Positions 8,940-16,745 of a stretch of 64,000 bases of DNA are shown piece after piece (the first letter of the stretch is position 1; each line of letters starts with the position of its first letter). Under the pieces are notes generated by a model. It worked only from the letters and a program-made list of their open reading frames with translations. It had not been told where the DNA came from and ran no database searches. This DNA is from Dorea_A sp016295505. GTDB taxonomy: Bacteria > Bacillota > Clostridia > Lachnospirales > Lachnospiraceae. A program made the position numbers and the translations under genes. The DNA lies in NCBI RefSeq assembly GCF_039832105.1, contig NZ_JBDOHS010000010.1, positions 59,118-123,117 on the forward strand, written 5' to 3'.

Positions 8940-10436
8940 ATGGAGAAGGAAACACAGAAAAAGCAGATGGAGACAATCTACAATATTGTCTGGGACGTGG
9001 TGAGAAACTGGTGGGTGATACTGTTCATTGGGATATCAGCTGCGCTGCTTTGCTATATTGCATCTGCGATTACATATCATCCGACATACACATCCAGTAC
9101 GACGTTTGTAGTATCGGCGAGAGGAACAAGTACCGGTGCGTATGCCAACGAAAGTCAGACAAAGAAGCTTACGGATACATTTCAGTCGGTACTGGACAGT
9201 CAGATTCTGAAGAAAAAGGTGGCAGAGTCTCTGGATATGGAGCGTTTTCCGGGTACGATCAAGATTGCGGTTGTGCCGGAGACGAATCTTCTGACGGTAT
9301 CTGTGACCAGCGATTCCCCGGAGATCTCGTTCCGGCTGCTGAACAGTATGCTGGAGCATTATCCGGAAGTGTCTCAGAATGTATTGGGAGAAGTTGTGCT
9401 GGAGGTCTTTGAAGAACCGGACTTCCCTTCCGCGGCGGATGTGGCATTTCAGGGGAAAGCTGTGATGAAAAAAGGATTTCTCGCAGCAGTTTCGCTGATC
9501 ATTCTTCTGTTGTCCGTACTGTCTTATCAGCGGGACAATGTAAAGAGCGAAGATGAAGTGGCTGATAAGCTGGATACGACGGTATTCGGAACGCTGAATC
9601 ATGAGTCTTCCTATCGGAATCTGAAAGCACGTCTGAAGAGGCAGAAGAAGAATATACTGATTACCGAACCGGCAGTCAGCTTTGGATTTGTGGAAACGAT
9701 CAAGAAGATGCGGACGAAGCTTTTATATAAGAGCAGTAAGGAACAGGGAAATGTACTGTTGATCACCAGTGCGATGAAGAAGGAAGGAAAGACGACGGTG
9801 GCAGTGAACCTGGCGCTTGCCATGGCTCAGAGAGGGAAAAAGGTTCTGCTCATAGAAGGCGACCTGCGCAGAAGTGGGCTTGCAGATCTTCTGGGAGTGG
9901 ATGTGCCGAACGGAGCCGGACTGGGAGAACATCCCGGTGGAAATATTGAAGATCTGGTATTTCAGATGAAGGATAAAAGCCTGTATCTTCTGGTTAACAA
10001 TGTGCCGCATGCCAGGTCGACTGAATTTCTTGGTTCCAGGCGATTTGAGGCATTTCTGGATGCCATGCGAGGAAAGATGGACTTTGTAATCATTGACGGA
10101 CCTTCGGCAAAGGGAAGAGCCGATGCAGAAGTTCTTGCCAGAAAGGCGGATTTTTCACTGCTGGTTGTAAAGCAGAATTATACGAAGGTTCCTTATATTA
10201 ATGATACGATTGATATGCTGGATCGTTATGGAAAGGGGCTTCTTGGCTGTGTATTCAATGATGTACTGGTAAGCGGAGCGATCATCAGTTCCGGATATGG
10301 TTACGGCTACGGTTACGGCTATGGTTATGGAAGGTATCATTACGGAAAGTATTATGGTTACGGCAAATACCAGTCTTACTATGACCGCAGACAGGATGAG
10401 CAGGAAACAGTTGCAGAGAAGAAAGAGGAGAGCTGA
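8940..10436 (+). CDS. Wzz/BY-kinase fusion A, Tyr-rich tail
   Basis: 498 residues; the ATG at 8940 is preferred over the upstream TTG. Order: N-terminal membrane helix (about 30-50, after NWWVILF), extracytoplasmic Wzz-type chain-length domain, second helix (about 177-197), then a cytoplasmic CpsD/BY-kinase domain with Walker A near 275-285 (SAMKKEGKTT), A' motif LLIEGDLRR and Walker B VIIDGPS. In this family autophosphorylation of C-terminal tyrosines controls surface-polymer export. The tail (about 451-485) has 14 Tyr, six in a perfect GY run. The A' motif has Glu where Asp is usual. It is the counterpart of protein C at 21632-23095. Confidence 0.88.
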   Translation: MEKETQKKQMETIYNIVWDVVRNWWVILFIGISAALLCYIASAITYHPTYTSSTTFVVSARGTSTGAYANESQTKKLTDTFQSVLDSQILKKKVAESLDMERFPGTIKIAVVPETNLLTVSVTSDSPEISFRLLNSMLEHYPEVSQNVLGEVVLEVFEEPDFPSAADVAFQGKAVMKKGFLAAVSLIILLLSVLSYQRDNVKSEDEVADKLDTTVFGTLNHESSYRNLKARLKRQKKNILITEPAVSFGFVETIKKMRTKLLYKSSKEQGNVLLITSAMKKEGKTTVAVNLALAMAQRGKKVLLIEGDLRRSGLADLLGVDVPNGAGLGEHPGGNIEDLVFQMKDKSLYLLVNNVPHARSTEFLGSRRFEAFLDAMRGKMDFVIIDGPSAKGRADAEVLARKADFSLLVVKQNYTKVPYINDTIDMLDRYGKGLLGCVFNDVLVSGAIISSGYGYGYGYGYGYGRYHYGKYYGYGKYQSYYDRRQDEQETVAEKKEES

Positions 10437-10439
10437 TAG

Positions 10440-11819
10440 ATGGGTGTTCAGGAAAATGAAAAAAGCCAGGAACCGGAGCTGATCGACATTACAGAGATGT
10501 TGTCGGATTATTTCCGTATCTTTCGCAGAATGTGGGCGTGGGTTCTGATTCTGACGCTGCTTGGAACCGGCATATTTTATATTCGCGCCAGGGTGCAGTA
10601 TCAGCCGCGCTATACGGCATCCGCAACGTTTACGGTGAATATACAGAGAGACCAACAGGGAGTTGGCGAATCCGGAACGGTGGCATTTTACAATAACTCG
10701 GCTGCGGAGCAGATGGCCAAGACATTTCCCTATATTCTGACTAGCGGTGTTCTGAAGCGTAAAGTTGCAAAGGATATGGGAACCGGCAGTGTGACGGGAA
10801 ATATTCAGGCGAACGTTGCCGAGAATACGAATCTGCTGACGATCTCTGTTACTGACCGGGATGCGGGACGTGCATATGCGATTCTGCAGTCTGTGATTAA
10901 AAATTATCCGGAGATATCGGAAGTGATTGTTGGCAAGACTAATATGGAGATGCTGGATGAGACAGGAATCCCGCCGGAGCCGGATAATCCGAAGGAATTT
11001 AAGAAAAGTGCTCTGAAAGGCGGCTTATTCGGATTTCTGATCGCGGCTCTCTGGACGGCACTTCTGGTGGTGACCCGAAGAACCGTTCGAAAGGAATCGG
11101 ACATTCACAGATGGATGCATACCAGATGCCTGGGAACTGTCCCGGAGATACATGAAAAGAGACGATCCGGAACTTCTCAGACGAGGATGGTTCTGACGGA
11201 TCCGAAAGTGGAAGAAAAGCTTCAGGAATCATTTCGTATGATCCGCAATAAAGTGGAATATCATGCACATGAGTACCATCTGAAGACATTTTTGATCACC
11301 AGTGCGCTTGCCGGAGAAGGTAAGAGTACGATTGCTGTTAATCTTGCACTTTCTCTTGCACAGGCGGGAAAGAAAGTGGTTCTGATCGACTGTGACCTGA
11401 GACATCCGACGGACCGTAAGATCCTGAATCTGGATCCGGGGGAAGGTCTCGGGGAAGTGCTTGAGCATAAGAAAAAACTGGCGGAATGTATCATTAAGAG
11501 TAAGGATATGGGACTTGACCCGGAGATGCGTCTGATGTTCCTTCCGGGCGGAACATCTCTCAGGGATGGCTCAGAACTTCTTGGAACGGAGTTCATGCAC
11601 CGCATCATAGCCAGAATGGAAGAGTGGGCAGACTATGTGATACTTGACAGTGCTCCGGCAGGACTTCTGACGGATGCTGTTGTGCTTGCGCAGTACGCGG
11701 ACGCTGCGGTGTTCGTGGTGAGAAAAGATTTTGCCAGAGTGGATCACATCATGGATGGCATGGAGCATCTGGCGGAAAGCCAGGTGCAGATTATCGGCGG
11801 AATTCTGAATGGTGTATAG
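10440..11819 (+). CDS. Wzz/BY-kinase fusion B, no Tyr tail
   Basis: 459 residues, start 3 bases after the previous stop. Same layout as fusion A: helix (about 32-50), Wzz-type domain with the block FPYILTSGVL, helix (about 191-210), kinase domain with Walker A ALAGEGKST near 285-295, A' VVLIDCDLRH and Walker B VILDSAP. It stops at the conserved NGV and so lacks the Tyr-rich tail present in the other three fusions, which implies it cannot be regulated by the same tail phosphorylation. Closest relative in the window is protein D (23101-24660), which shares FPYILTSGVL and LDETGIP. Confidence 0.87.
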   Translation: MGVQENEKSQEPELIDITEMLSDYFRIFRRMWAWVLILTLLGTGIFYIRARVQYQPRYTASATFTVNIQRDQQGVGESGTVAFYNNSAAEQMAKTFPYILTSGVLKRKVAKDMGTGSVTGNIQANVAENTNLLTISVTDRDAGRAYAILQSVIKNYPEISEVIVGKTNMEMLDETGIPPEPDNPKEFKKSALKGGLFGFLIAALWTALLVVTRRTVRKESDIHRWMHTRCLGTVPEIHEKRRSGTSQTRMVLTDPKVEEKLQESFRMIRNKVEYHAHEYHLKTFLITSALAGEGKSTIAVNLALSLAQAGKKVVLIDCDLRHPTDRKILNLDPGEGLGEVLEHKKKLAECIIKSKDMGLDPEMRLMFLPGGTSLRDGSELLGTEFMHRIIARMEEWADYVILDSAPAGLLTDAVVLAQYADAAVFVVRKDFARVDHIMDGMEHLAESQVQIIGGILNGV

Positions 11820-11844
11820 ACCGGAAGCGGTAAAGGAGAGACAG

Positions 11845-12747
11845 ATGAGAAGTAACAGATATCTGATTGGCCGGATACAGATAGAATTAAATATGCCGGA
11901 TGATATGTTAAGTCCCCAAAATCTGAAAAAGTTTTTGACGAATGAAAGAGAAACCGGGGCCGTCATCTACACGTTGGAGTTCAGCGATGACATACAGAGC
12001 ATTGAATCCATGCTGAGGGCCCGGAAGCTTGAAGGATCACGGGAAGTAAAACGTGACAACCTGCATGTATTTACTACAGAATGCGGAGAGTGCAGAGTCA
12101 TTAATTTTCATGGGGCAAAGATGCCGTATGCGGTAACCTGTCAGAAGGATGAAGACCACGTACAGGTCTGGTTTGATCGCGGCACGGAGCATATGTTGAT
12201 CTATGACACGGTTTTTCTCTCTGCTTTGAGTCTTGAAAAGCAGATGATCCGGGATGCGGGGCTGATTCTTCATTCCGCATATATGTGCCGGGAGGATCAG
12301 GCGATTCTGTTTTCGGCGCCGTCAGAGACGGGAAAATCCACACAGGCGGATCTGTGGGAGAAGTATCGGGGAACCCGGACTGTCAACGGAGACCGCTCGC
12401 TGCTTTTGCGAAAAGAAGAAGGCTGGTATGCCTGTGGATGGCCGGTCTGCGGCAGTTCTGAAATCTGTTACAATGAATCGTACCCGATCCGTGCGGTAGT
12501 GATGCTGAAGCAGGCGAAGGAGAACCTTGCTTATCGCATGAAGCCGGTGGAAGCGTTTCGGGAACTGATGGGACAGATTACGATCAATACCTGGGATATT
12601 CCATTTCAGATGAAGGTTATGGATCAGCTGGAGATTCTGCTTCGGGAAATACCGGTTTACCGTCTGGAATGCAATATCTCGGAGGATGCGGTGAAGTGCC
12701 TGGAACGGGCGATTTTACAGGATGAAACAGGAGAGAACAGGATATAA
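11845..12747 (+). CDS. HPr-kinase-like protein of RiPP-cluster type
   Basis: 300 residues from the ATG behind AAAGGAG. About 130 residues of beta-rich N-terminal domain precede the kinase-like core: LILHSAY, then the P-loop SETGKST (Ala rather than Gly opens the loop), VNGDR, GSSEIC, YPIRAVVMLK and INTWD. Paralogous to the protein at the left window edge. Such proteins accompany PqqD, S26 peptidase and nucleotidyltransferase genes in paeninodin-type lasso clusters, where the kinase phosphorylates the precursor. It follows BY-kinase B by 25 bases and precedes the nucleotidyltransferase by 17, so it is transcribed with the Wzz/BY-kinase genes. A phosphotransfer role is inference. Confidence 0.75.
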   Translation: MRSNRYLIGRIQIELNMPDDMLSPQNLKKFLTNERETGAVIYTLEFSDDIQSIESMLRARKLEGSREVKRDNLHVFTTECGECRVINFHGAKMPYAVTCQKDEDHVQVWFDRGTEHMLIYDTVFLSALSLEKQMIRDAGLILHSAYMCREDQAILFSAPSETGKSTQADLWEKYRGTRTVNGDRSLLLRKEEGWYACGWPVCGSSEICYNESYPIRAVVMLKQAKENLAYRMKPVEAFRELMGQITINTWDIPFQMKVMDQLEILLREIPVYRLECNISEDAVKCLERAILQDETGENRI

Positions 12748-12764
12748 GACGGGAGTAACAAAGA

Positions 12765-14033
12765 ATGAGTGAGCAATATAGACTGACCAAAGTGCAGACG
12801 GAGCTGCTTCATATTATGGAAGCATTTATGGAGGGAAAGACGGAATATGCGCTGCCGGATACGATAGACGGCAAGGAGATTGAGGAATTATACAGACTTT
12901 CGGCTGTGCATAAGATTGCTTCTATTGTATATGAGATGATCTGGAGAGCACCGCAGCTATCCGGGGAAGAGTCTGGTCTTCTTGCGATGCGATGGAAACA
13001 GACGGCGCTTCGTGATGTGATGCTGCAGGTGCAGCGTACGGAAGGTTTTCTCAGGCTGTATCGCAGGTTGTGCGACAATGGTCTGAAGCCGCTGGTTGTG
13101 AAGGGGATCGTATGCAGAAATCTATACGCAAAGCCGGATTATCGTGTGTCCGGGGATGAAGACGTACTTCTGCGTCCGGAAGAATTTGAAGCCTGTGACC
13201 GCATTATGCAGGAAGAGGGATTCCAGAGAAAAGAACTTCCTGCGGAAGGTCTCCCGCACGAAGTTCCTTACCTGAATTCGAAAAATGGCGTATATATTGA
13301 ACTCCATCTGTCTCTGTTTCCAGAGGAATCCGGTGCTTACGGGCACCTCAACCGGGAGTTTGAAGGAGTGCATGACCGCTGTATCTGTGAAAAGATACAG
13401 GATACGAAGGTGTGGACGCTTCATCCGACAGATCATCTGTACTATCTGATCTGTCACAGCTTTAAGCATTTTCTTCACAGTGGCTTTGGTATCCGCCAGG
13501 TGAGTGATATTATGATGCTGGCAAAACATTATGGCGAACAGATTGACTGGGCATACATTGCGGGACGTCTGAAAGAACTGCGGATGGACATGTTCTTTTG
13601 CGGACTTCTGCAGATTGGTGAGAGGTATCTTGGAATGTCCGGGAAAGAGATCGGTATCTCAGATGAGATCACATGGCCCGGGACAGACTGCAGTGCACTG
13701 CTTATGGATCTTCTGGACAGCGGAATCTTCGGGGACAGCTCTATGGAAAGAAAGCACAGTTCCAATATGACGCTGGCTGCTGTAAAGAAAGGAAAAAAAG
13801 ACACGGTCGCTTCTCTGGGATCTTCCCTGTTTCCACCAATCTCGTATATGAAGAGGGGCTATCCGTGGTTAGAACGATATCCGTGGCTGCTCCCGACGGC
13901 GTGGATCATGCGCTGTATCCAGTATCTGAAGCGTGGGAAGCATGGCAGCAGATTGGGAAACGAAGAAGAAAACAGTGTTGAGATCGGGATGAACCGGGTG
14001 GAACTGCTTCGGCAATATCACATCATTGATTAA
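12765..14033 (+). CDS. nucleotidyltransferase-fold protein (NTP_transf_5-like)
   Basis: 422 residues. The central block LVVKGI, then DYRVSGDEDVLLR, matches the acidic active-site strand of the uncharacterised nucleotidyltransferase family that recurs in RiPP clusters (KG...R..GDxDxL). A helical N-terminal part and a C-terminal region with LHLSLFPEESG and HLYYLICHSFKH follow. Family members have been found beside HPr-kinase-like and PqqD genes and may transfer a nucleotide or related group to the peptide; the reaction has not to my knowledge been fixed. Last gene of the operon, followed by a strong hairpin. Confidence 0.7.
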   Translation: MSEQYRLTKVQTELLHIMEAFMEGKTEYALPDTIDGKEIEELYRLSAVHKIASIVYEMIWRAPQLSGEESGLLAMRWKQTALRDVMLQVQRTEGFLRLYRRLCDNGLKPLVVKGIVCRNLYAKPDYRVSGDEDVLLRPEEFEACDRIMQEEGFQRKELPAEGLPHEVPYLNSKNGVYIELHLSLFPEESGAYGHLNREFEGVHDRCICEKIQDTKVWTLHPTDHLYYLICHSFKHFLHSGFGIRQVSDIMMLAKHYGEQIDWAYIAGRLKELRMDMFFCGLLQIGERYLGMSGKEIGISDEITWPGTDCSALLMDLLDSGIFGDSSMERKHSSNMTLAAVKKGKKDTVASLGSSLFPPISYMKRGYPWLERYPWLLPTAWIMRCIQYLKRGKHGSRLGNEEENSVEIGMNRVELLRQYHIID

Positions 14034-14040
14034 AAAAAGA

Positions 14041-14078
14041 CAGCCGTATCGGTAATCACAGGATCACTGATACGGCTG
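14041..14078. terminator. bidirectional terminator between convergent genes
   Basis: CAGCCGTATC pairs perfectly with GATACGGCTG. An A run just before serves as the T run for the minus strand, and CTCCCTTTACTT follows on the plus strand. It separates the nucleotidyltransferase gene from the convergent LytTR gene. Confidence 0.8.
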
Positions 14079-14084
14079 CTCCCT

Positions 14085-14804
14085 TTACTTTTCGGCCGAA
14101 TGAGTAATGAGATACTCGTTATAGATCTGTATAATAGAACTGCGTTTGCGCAGTGTCAGCGGGATCCGTTCGCCATTTACCAGGCGGATTTCCGAATCCA
14201 ATACAGCTTCGATGTAATACATATTTACCAGATAACTTCTGTAACACCGGACAAAACATGTGCTGTTCAATGTCTGTTCGATGGAATTCAGGGCAAGGTT
14301 CGTCTCATAAGCCTGATTGGCGGTGTGGACGATACATTTCCTTCCGATACTCTCAATATATCGAATTTCCCGAACCGGTATATGGAATAAAAGCCGGTTG
14401 GAATAAATATTCAGAGTGTTCGTTGGTGGAAAGGCTGGAAGTATATAGCGGGTAAATATCTTTTCTAGCCGTTCTTTTGTGACAGGTTTTAAAATATAAC
14501 CTTCAACTCCAAGATCATAACTTTCCAGACAATGGTCGGGGCTTATTGTCGTGAAAATAATGATCGGTTGTTTCCTGCGTGATTTCAACTGCCTGGCAGC
14601 TTCAAGGCCACTGGTGCCATTGAACAATATCCCGAGAAAGATGAGGGTGTAGTCTTTCTGAGAAGCCAGAAGTTCATCAGTGGTAGAAAAAATATCGATA
14701 TCAAGCAGTGAATCGTCGAGCAGATACTTTTTCATGCAGGTAGCCAAGAGTCCGATTAATTGTTTCACATCTGCTGAATGAGGATCGCAGACAGAAATAA
14801 ACAT
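14085..14804 (-). CDS. LytTR-type response regulator lacking the phospho-acceptor Asp
   Basis: 239 residues. Residues 1-120 form a receiver-like domain (SVCDPHS at the start, conserved Lys in LKPVTKERL); residues about 130-235 are a LytTR DNA-binding domain (IRYIES, FVRCYRSYLVN, LTLRKR). In place of the usual LDI/LDV acceptor, the strand reads IFLGILFNG, with Gly58 where Asp belongs; the GGG codon is plain in the DNA. The upstream acidic pair is also reduced to one Asp. The protein is therefore probably not switched by ordinary Asp phosphorylation. It stands divergently from the peptide cassette, which makes it the likely regulator. No histidine kinase is adjacent. Confidence 0.85.
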   Translation of the reverse strand: MFISVCDPHSADVKQLIGLLATCMKKYLLDDSLLDIDIFSTTDELLASQKDYTLIFLGILFNGTSGLEAARQLKSRRKQPIIIFTTISPDHCLESYDLGVEGYILKPVTKERLEKIFTRYILPAFPPTNTLNIYSNRLLFHIPVREIRYIESIGRKCIVHTANQAYETNLALNSIEQTLNSTCFVRCYRSYLVNMYYIEAVLDSEIRLVNGERIPLTLRKRSSIIQIYNEYLITHSAEK

Positions 14805-15052
14805 GTAATCCCTCCTCCCTACAATATCGCTTTGAATTATAAATAATTCACAGGGCAGATATTTCTTTTAATATATCATAAATTCGAAAAACAGGCTATG
14901 AAACTGTCATAATACGACGTAAAATGGCATATATTTGCATGAAATAAAAGCGGTAAGTTGTGAAAAGTTCGAATTGTGTTAAAAACAAGTCAAACAAAGA
15001 TGAAATAAGGAATAAGGGGAAAAAAAGAGCAAAAAGAATAGATTGTGTATTC

Positions 15053-15081
15053 TTGCGGGACGGAAGCCCGGATGGTATGAT
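15053..15081 (+). promoter_or_regulatory. promoter of the S26 peptidase gene
   Basis: TTGCGG, 17 bases, TATGAT, ending 31 bases before the start at 15113. The 308-base region between this gene and the LytTR gene is AT-rich. It contains two AGTT-centred 9-mers about 10 bases apart near 14953-14975 that could be a LytTR direct-repeat site (weak). Confidence 0.5.
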
Positions 15082-15112
15082 AAAAACAGAAAATAAAAAG
15101 GAAATATAACAT

Positions 15113-15568
15113 ATGAAAGTCGTGAATACAAGAGAATACGTGTCCGTATTACGTGAATTAACAGAAGAGGGACAGGTGGTCAGTATGCAGATCGCAGGAA
15201 GCAGCATGTCACCGTTCCTGATACATAACAGAGACATGATCTGCTTTCGTAAGCCGGAGCCGGATCGCAGACTAAAAAAAGGAGACATGGTATTTTACCA
15301 GAGGATCAGCGGTCAGTATGTGATGCATCGTATCTGCAGAGTAAGCTCGGAAGGATATTACATGATCGGAGACGCTCAGTGGGAGATGGAAGGTCCCATT
15401 TCCGAAGAACAGATATTTGCCCGGATTATCCGTGTAAAGAGAAAAGGGAAATGGATAGAACCCGGAGATTTCTGGTGGGAATTCTTCGAACATGTGTGGA
15501 TCCGGCTGATTCCGTTCCGGAGAATGATCGTACGGATCTACGGGAAAATAAGACGAACCAGGGAATAA
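15113..15568 (+). CDS. S26-family signal-peptidase-like protease without membrane segments
   Basis: 151 residues. GSSMSPFL holds the catalytic Ser31, and the block KKGDMVFYQR then YVMHRI gives His72 where SipW-type/ER-type S26 enzymes carry their His (no Lys dyad). GDAQWEMEGP corresponds to the GD(N/A) box. No hydrophobic helix is visible, so it is a soluble form, as seen in RiPP clusters. First gene of the cassette; probably removes the leader of the peptide encoded two genes downstream. The cut site is not proven. Confidence 0.8.
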   Translation: MKVVNTREYVSVLRELTEEGQVVSMQIAGSSMSPFLIHNRDMICFRKPEPDRRLKKGDMVFYQRISGQYVMHRICRVSSEGYYMIGDAQWEMEGPISEEQIFARIIRVKRKGKWIEPGDFWWEFFEHVWIRLIPFRRMIVRIYGKIRRTRE

Positions 15569-15656
15569 TATCCCGGAAACTTCCTCAAAAGAGTAATGCG
15601 GTGAAACGAAATACAGTAAAATGTTATAAAAAATACGGAAAAATAAGAGAAGAGAA

Positions 15657-15685
15657 TTGACATTGCTATCCGATATGAGTAAAAT
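15657..15685 (+). promoter_or_regulatory. upstream promoter of the PqqD/precursor genes
   Basis: Perfect -35 TTGACA, 17-base spacer, TAAAAT. Confidence 0.7.
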
Positions 15686-15689
15686 ATAT

Positions 15690-15718
15690 TTGAACTATAA
15701 TGTAGATTCTTATATAAT
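15690..15718 (+). promoter_or_regulatory. downstream promoter of the PqqD/precursor genes
   Basis: TTGAAC, 17-base spacer, perfect TATAAT, ending 26 bases before the PqqD-like start. Together with the upstream box it gives two near-consensus promoters in tandem, consistent with strong expression of the precursor. Confidence 0.7.
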
Positions 15719-15744
15719 ACCATTTGTACAGGGGAGATAAATAT

Positions 15745-16065
15745 ATGATGGAACAACGTTTTGTGGCTAGAAAAGGCTTCCTTGTCCGGGAAATTGCTGG
15801 CGAGTTCATGTTGGTTCCTGTAGATACCGGAGGGGTTTACCAGGAAAAAACGGGAGAAGAACTTCCGGAATTCAATGGAGTGATACAATTGGATGAAGTC
15901 GGTGCATTTCTTTGGAACGAGCTGGAAAGCCCGAAGACAATCCAGGCACTGGTGGATGCAGTAGCTGAAGAATTCGATACAGAAGGACAGGATATCACTG
16001 AAGACATATGCGAGTTCCTAGATATAGGTATTAAGAGTCAGGTAATATTTATTTTAAAAGAATGA
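15745..16065 (+). CDS. PqqD-like RiPP recognition element
   Basis: 106 residues; starts at ATG 15745 or 15748 behind GGGGAGA. The pattern (FLVREIAGEFMLVP, a variable loop, VIQLDEVGAFLWNEL, then a helical half with ALVDAVAEEFD and IxEFLDIG) is that of PqqD-family peptide-recognition domains that bind leader peptides and deliver them to the modifying enzyme. It sits 18 bases before the precursor candidate, behind two tandem promoters. Confidence 0.85.
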   Translation: MMEQRFVARKGFLVREIAGEFMLVPVDTGGVYQEKTGEELPEFNGVIQLDEVGAFLWNELESPKTIQALVDAVAEEFDTEGQDITEDICEFLDIGIKSQVIFILKE

Positions 16066-16083
16066 TAAGGGAGGAAGACAATC

Positions 16084-16488
16084 ATGGCAAGAAGTTACAG
16101 AAAACCAATGATGAATGTTGAGAAGTTTGTTGCAAATGAGTATGTTGCAGCATGTGGAGAAAGCGGTGTAGTATATAAATTTACATGTGATGCAGGCGGA
16201 GGAGTATACGGAAGCGTGTACCTGGAGTCCAATGGAAAGGAAGGTTTGCAGAAAACAGGAGGTTGGGGGTATCGTGCAGATACTTATTTAAGCGAATATC
16301 ATGCATGTGGAACCACACATGAGGCAGAAAGTACAGATTCGTTCCTGAACGGATATTATGTAGTAGATGGAGGCTGGTTTGAAGAGGATACAGTGACTCC
16401 GGTAATTGTATGGAGAGGACCAAGGGGTAATAATACACACTGTACTGAAAATCTTGACATGAGCAAATGGGAGACTGCAAAGTCATAA
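16084..16488 (+). CDS. candidate RiPP precursor, 134 residues, four Cys
   Basis: Starts behind GGGAGGAAG between the PqqD-like and radical SAM genes. The first 23 residues (SYRKPMMNVEKFVANEYVAA) look like a leader; then come Cys24, Cys35, Cys75 and Cys120 in a Gly/Tyr/Trp/Thr-rich body with no hydrophobic helix. VAA just before Cys24 fits the small-residue rule of S26 peptidases. I recognise the overall type as a short protein seen in Lachnospiraceae, but cannot name a characterised family. It does not match SCIFF (six-Cys) or other familiar precursors. It is followed directly by a strong hairpin, which fits a gene expressed well above the enzyme downstream. Being the modified substrate is inferred from position and size. 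Confidence 0.7.
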   Translation: MARSYRKPMMNVEKFVANEYVAACGESGVVYKFTCDAGGGVYGSVYLESNGKEGLQKTGGWGYRADTYLSEYHACGTTHEAESTDSFLNGYYVVDGGWFEEDTVTPVIVWRGPRGNNTHCTENLDMSKWETAKS

Positions 16489-16511
16489 ACAGAACTGTAA
16501 AATGAATAAAA

Positions 16512-16564
16512 AAGCTGTTGTAAATCAGGCAGATGCCTTCTGGCAGGACCTTTTACAACAGCTT
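16512..16564 (+). terminator. terminator/attenuator between precursor and radical SAM gene
   Basis: Thirteen-base perfect stem AAGCTGTTGTAAA/TTTACAACAGCTT with a 27-base loop, followed by CTTTTATAT. It lies 23 bases after the precursor stop and 180 bases before the radical SAM start. It would cut transcription after the precursor and let a fraction through. The same AGCTGTTGT stem core recurs in the hairpin at 25700-25743. Confidence 0.75.
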
Positions 16565-16745
16565 CTTTTATATCATATGGAAGGTTTGGAAAATCCGTAC
16601 TGTGTGGAGATGGACAGGATGTGGTGGTATACGAGCGCCAGCAGAAACCGACGTGTTTGCTCACGGAACGGATGAGTTCTGCGTCACTTGTACACCCCAC
16701 CCATCCATCCTCATACCGTACGATGAACGTATGAAAGGAGTACAC

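Noticed and set aside
10291..10395. GY-repeat DNA as a stand-alone microsatellite
   Set aside because: It is in frame within the BY-kinase tail, where Tyr-rich ends are expected.
16084..16488. SCIFF/six-Cys ranthipeptide precursor
   Set aside because: The protein is 134 residues with four widely spaced Cys, not a short six-Cys peptide.
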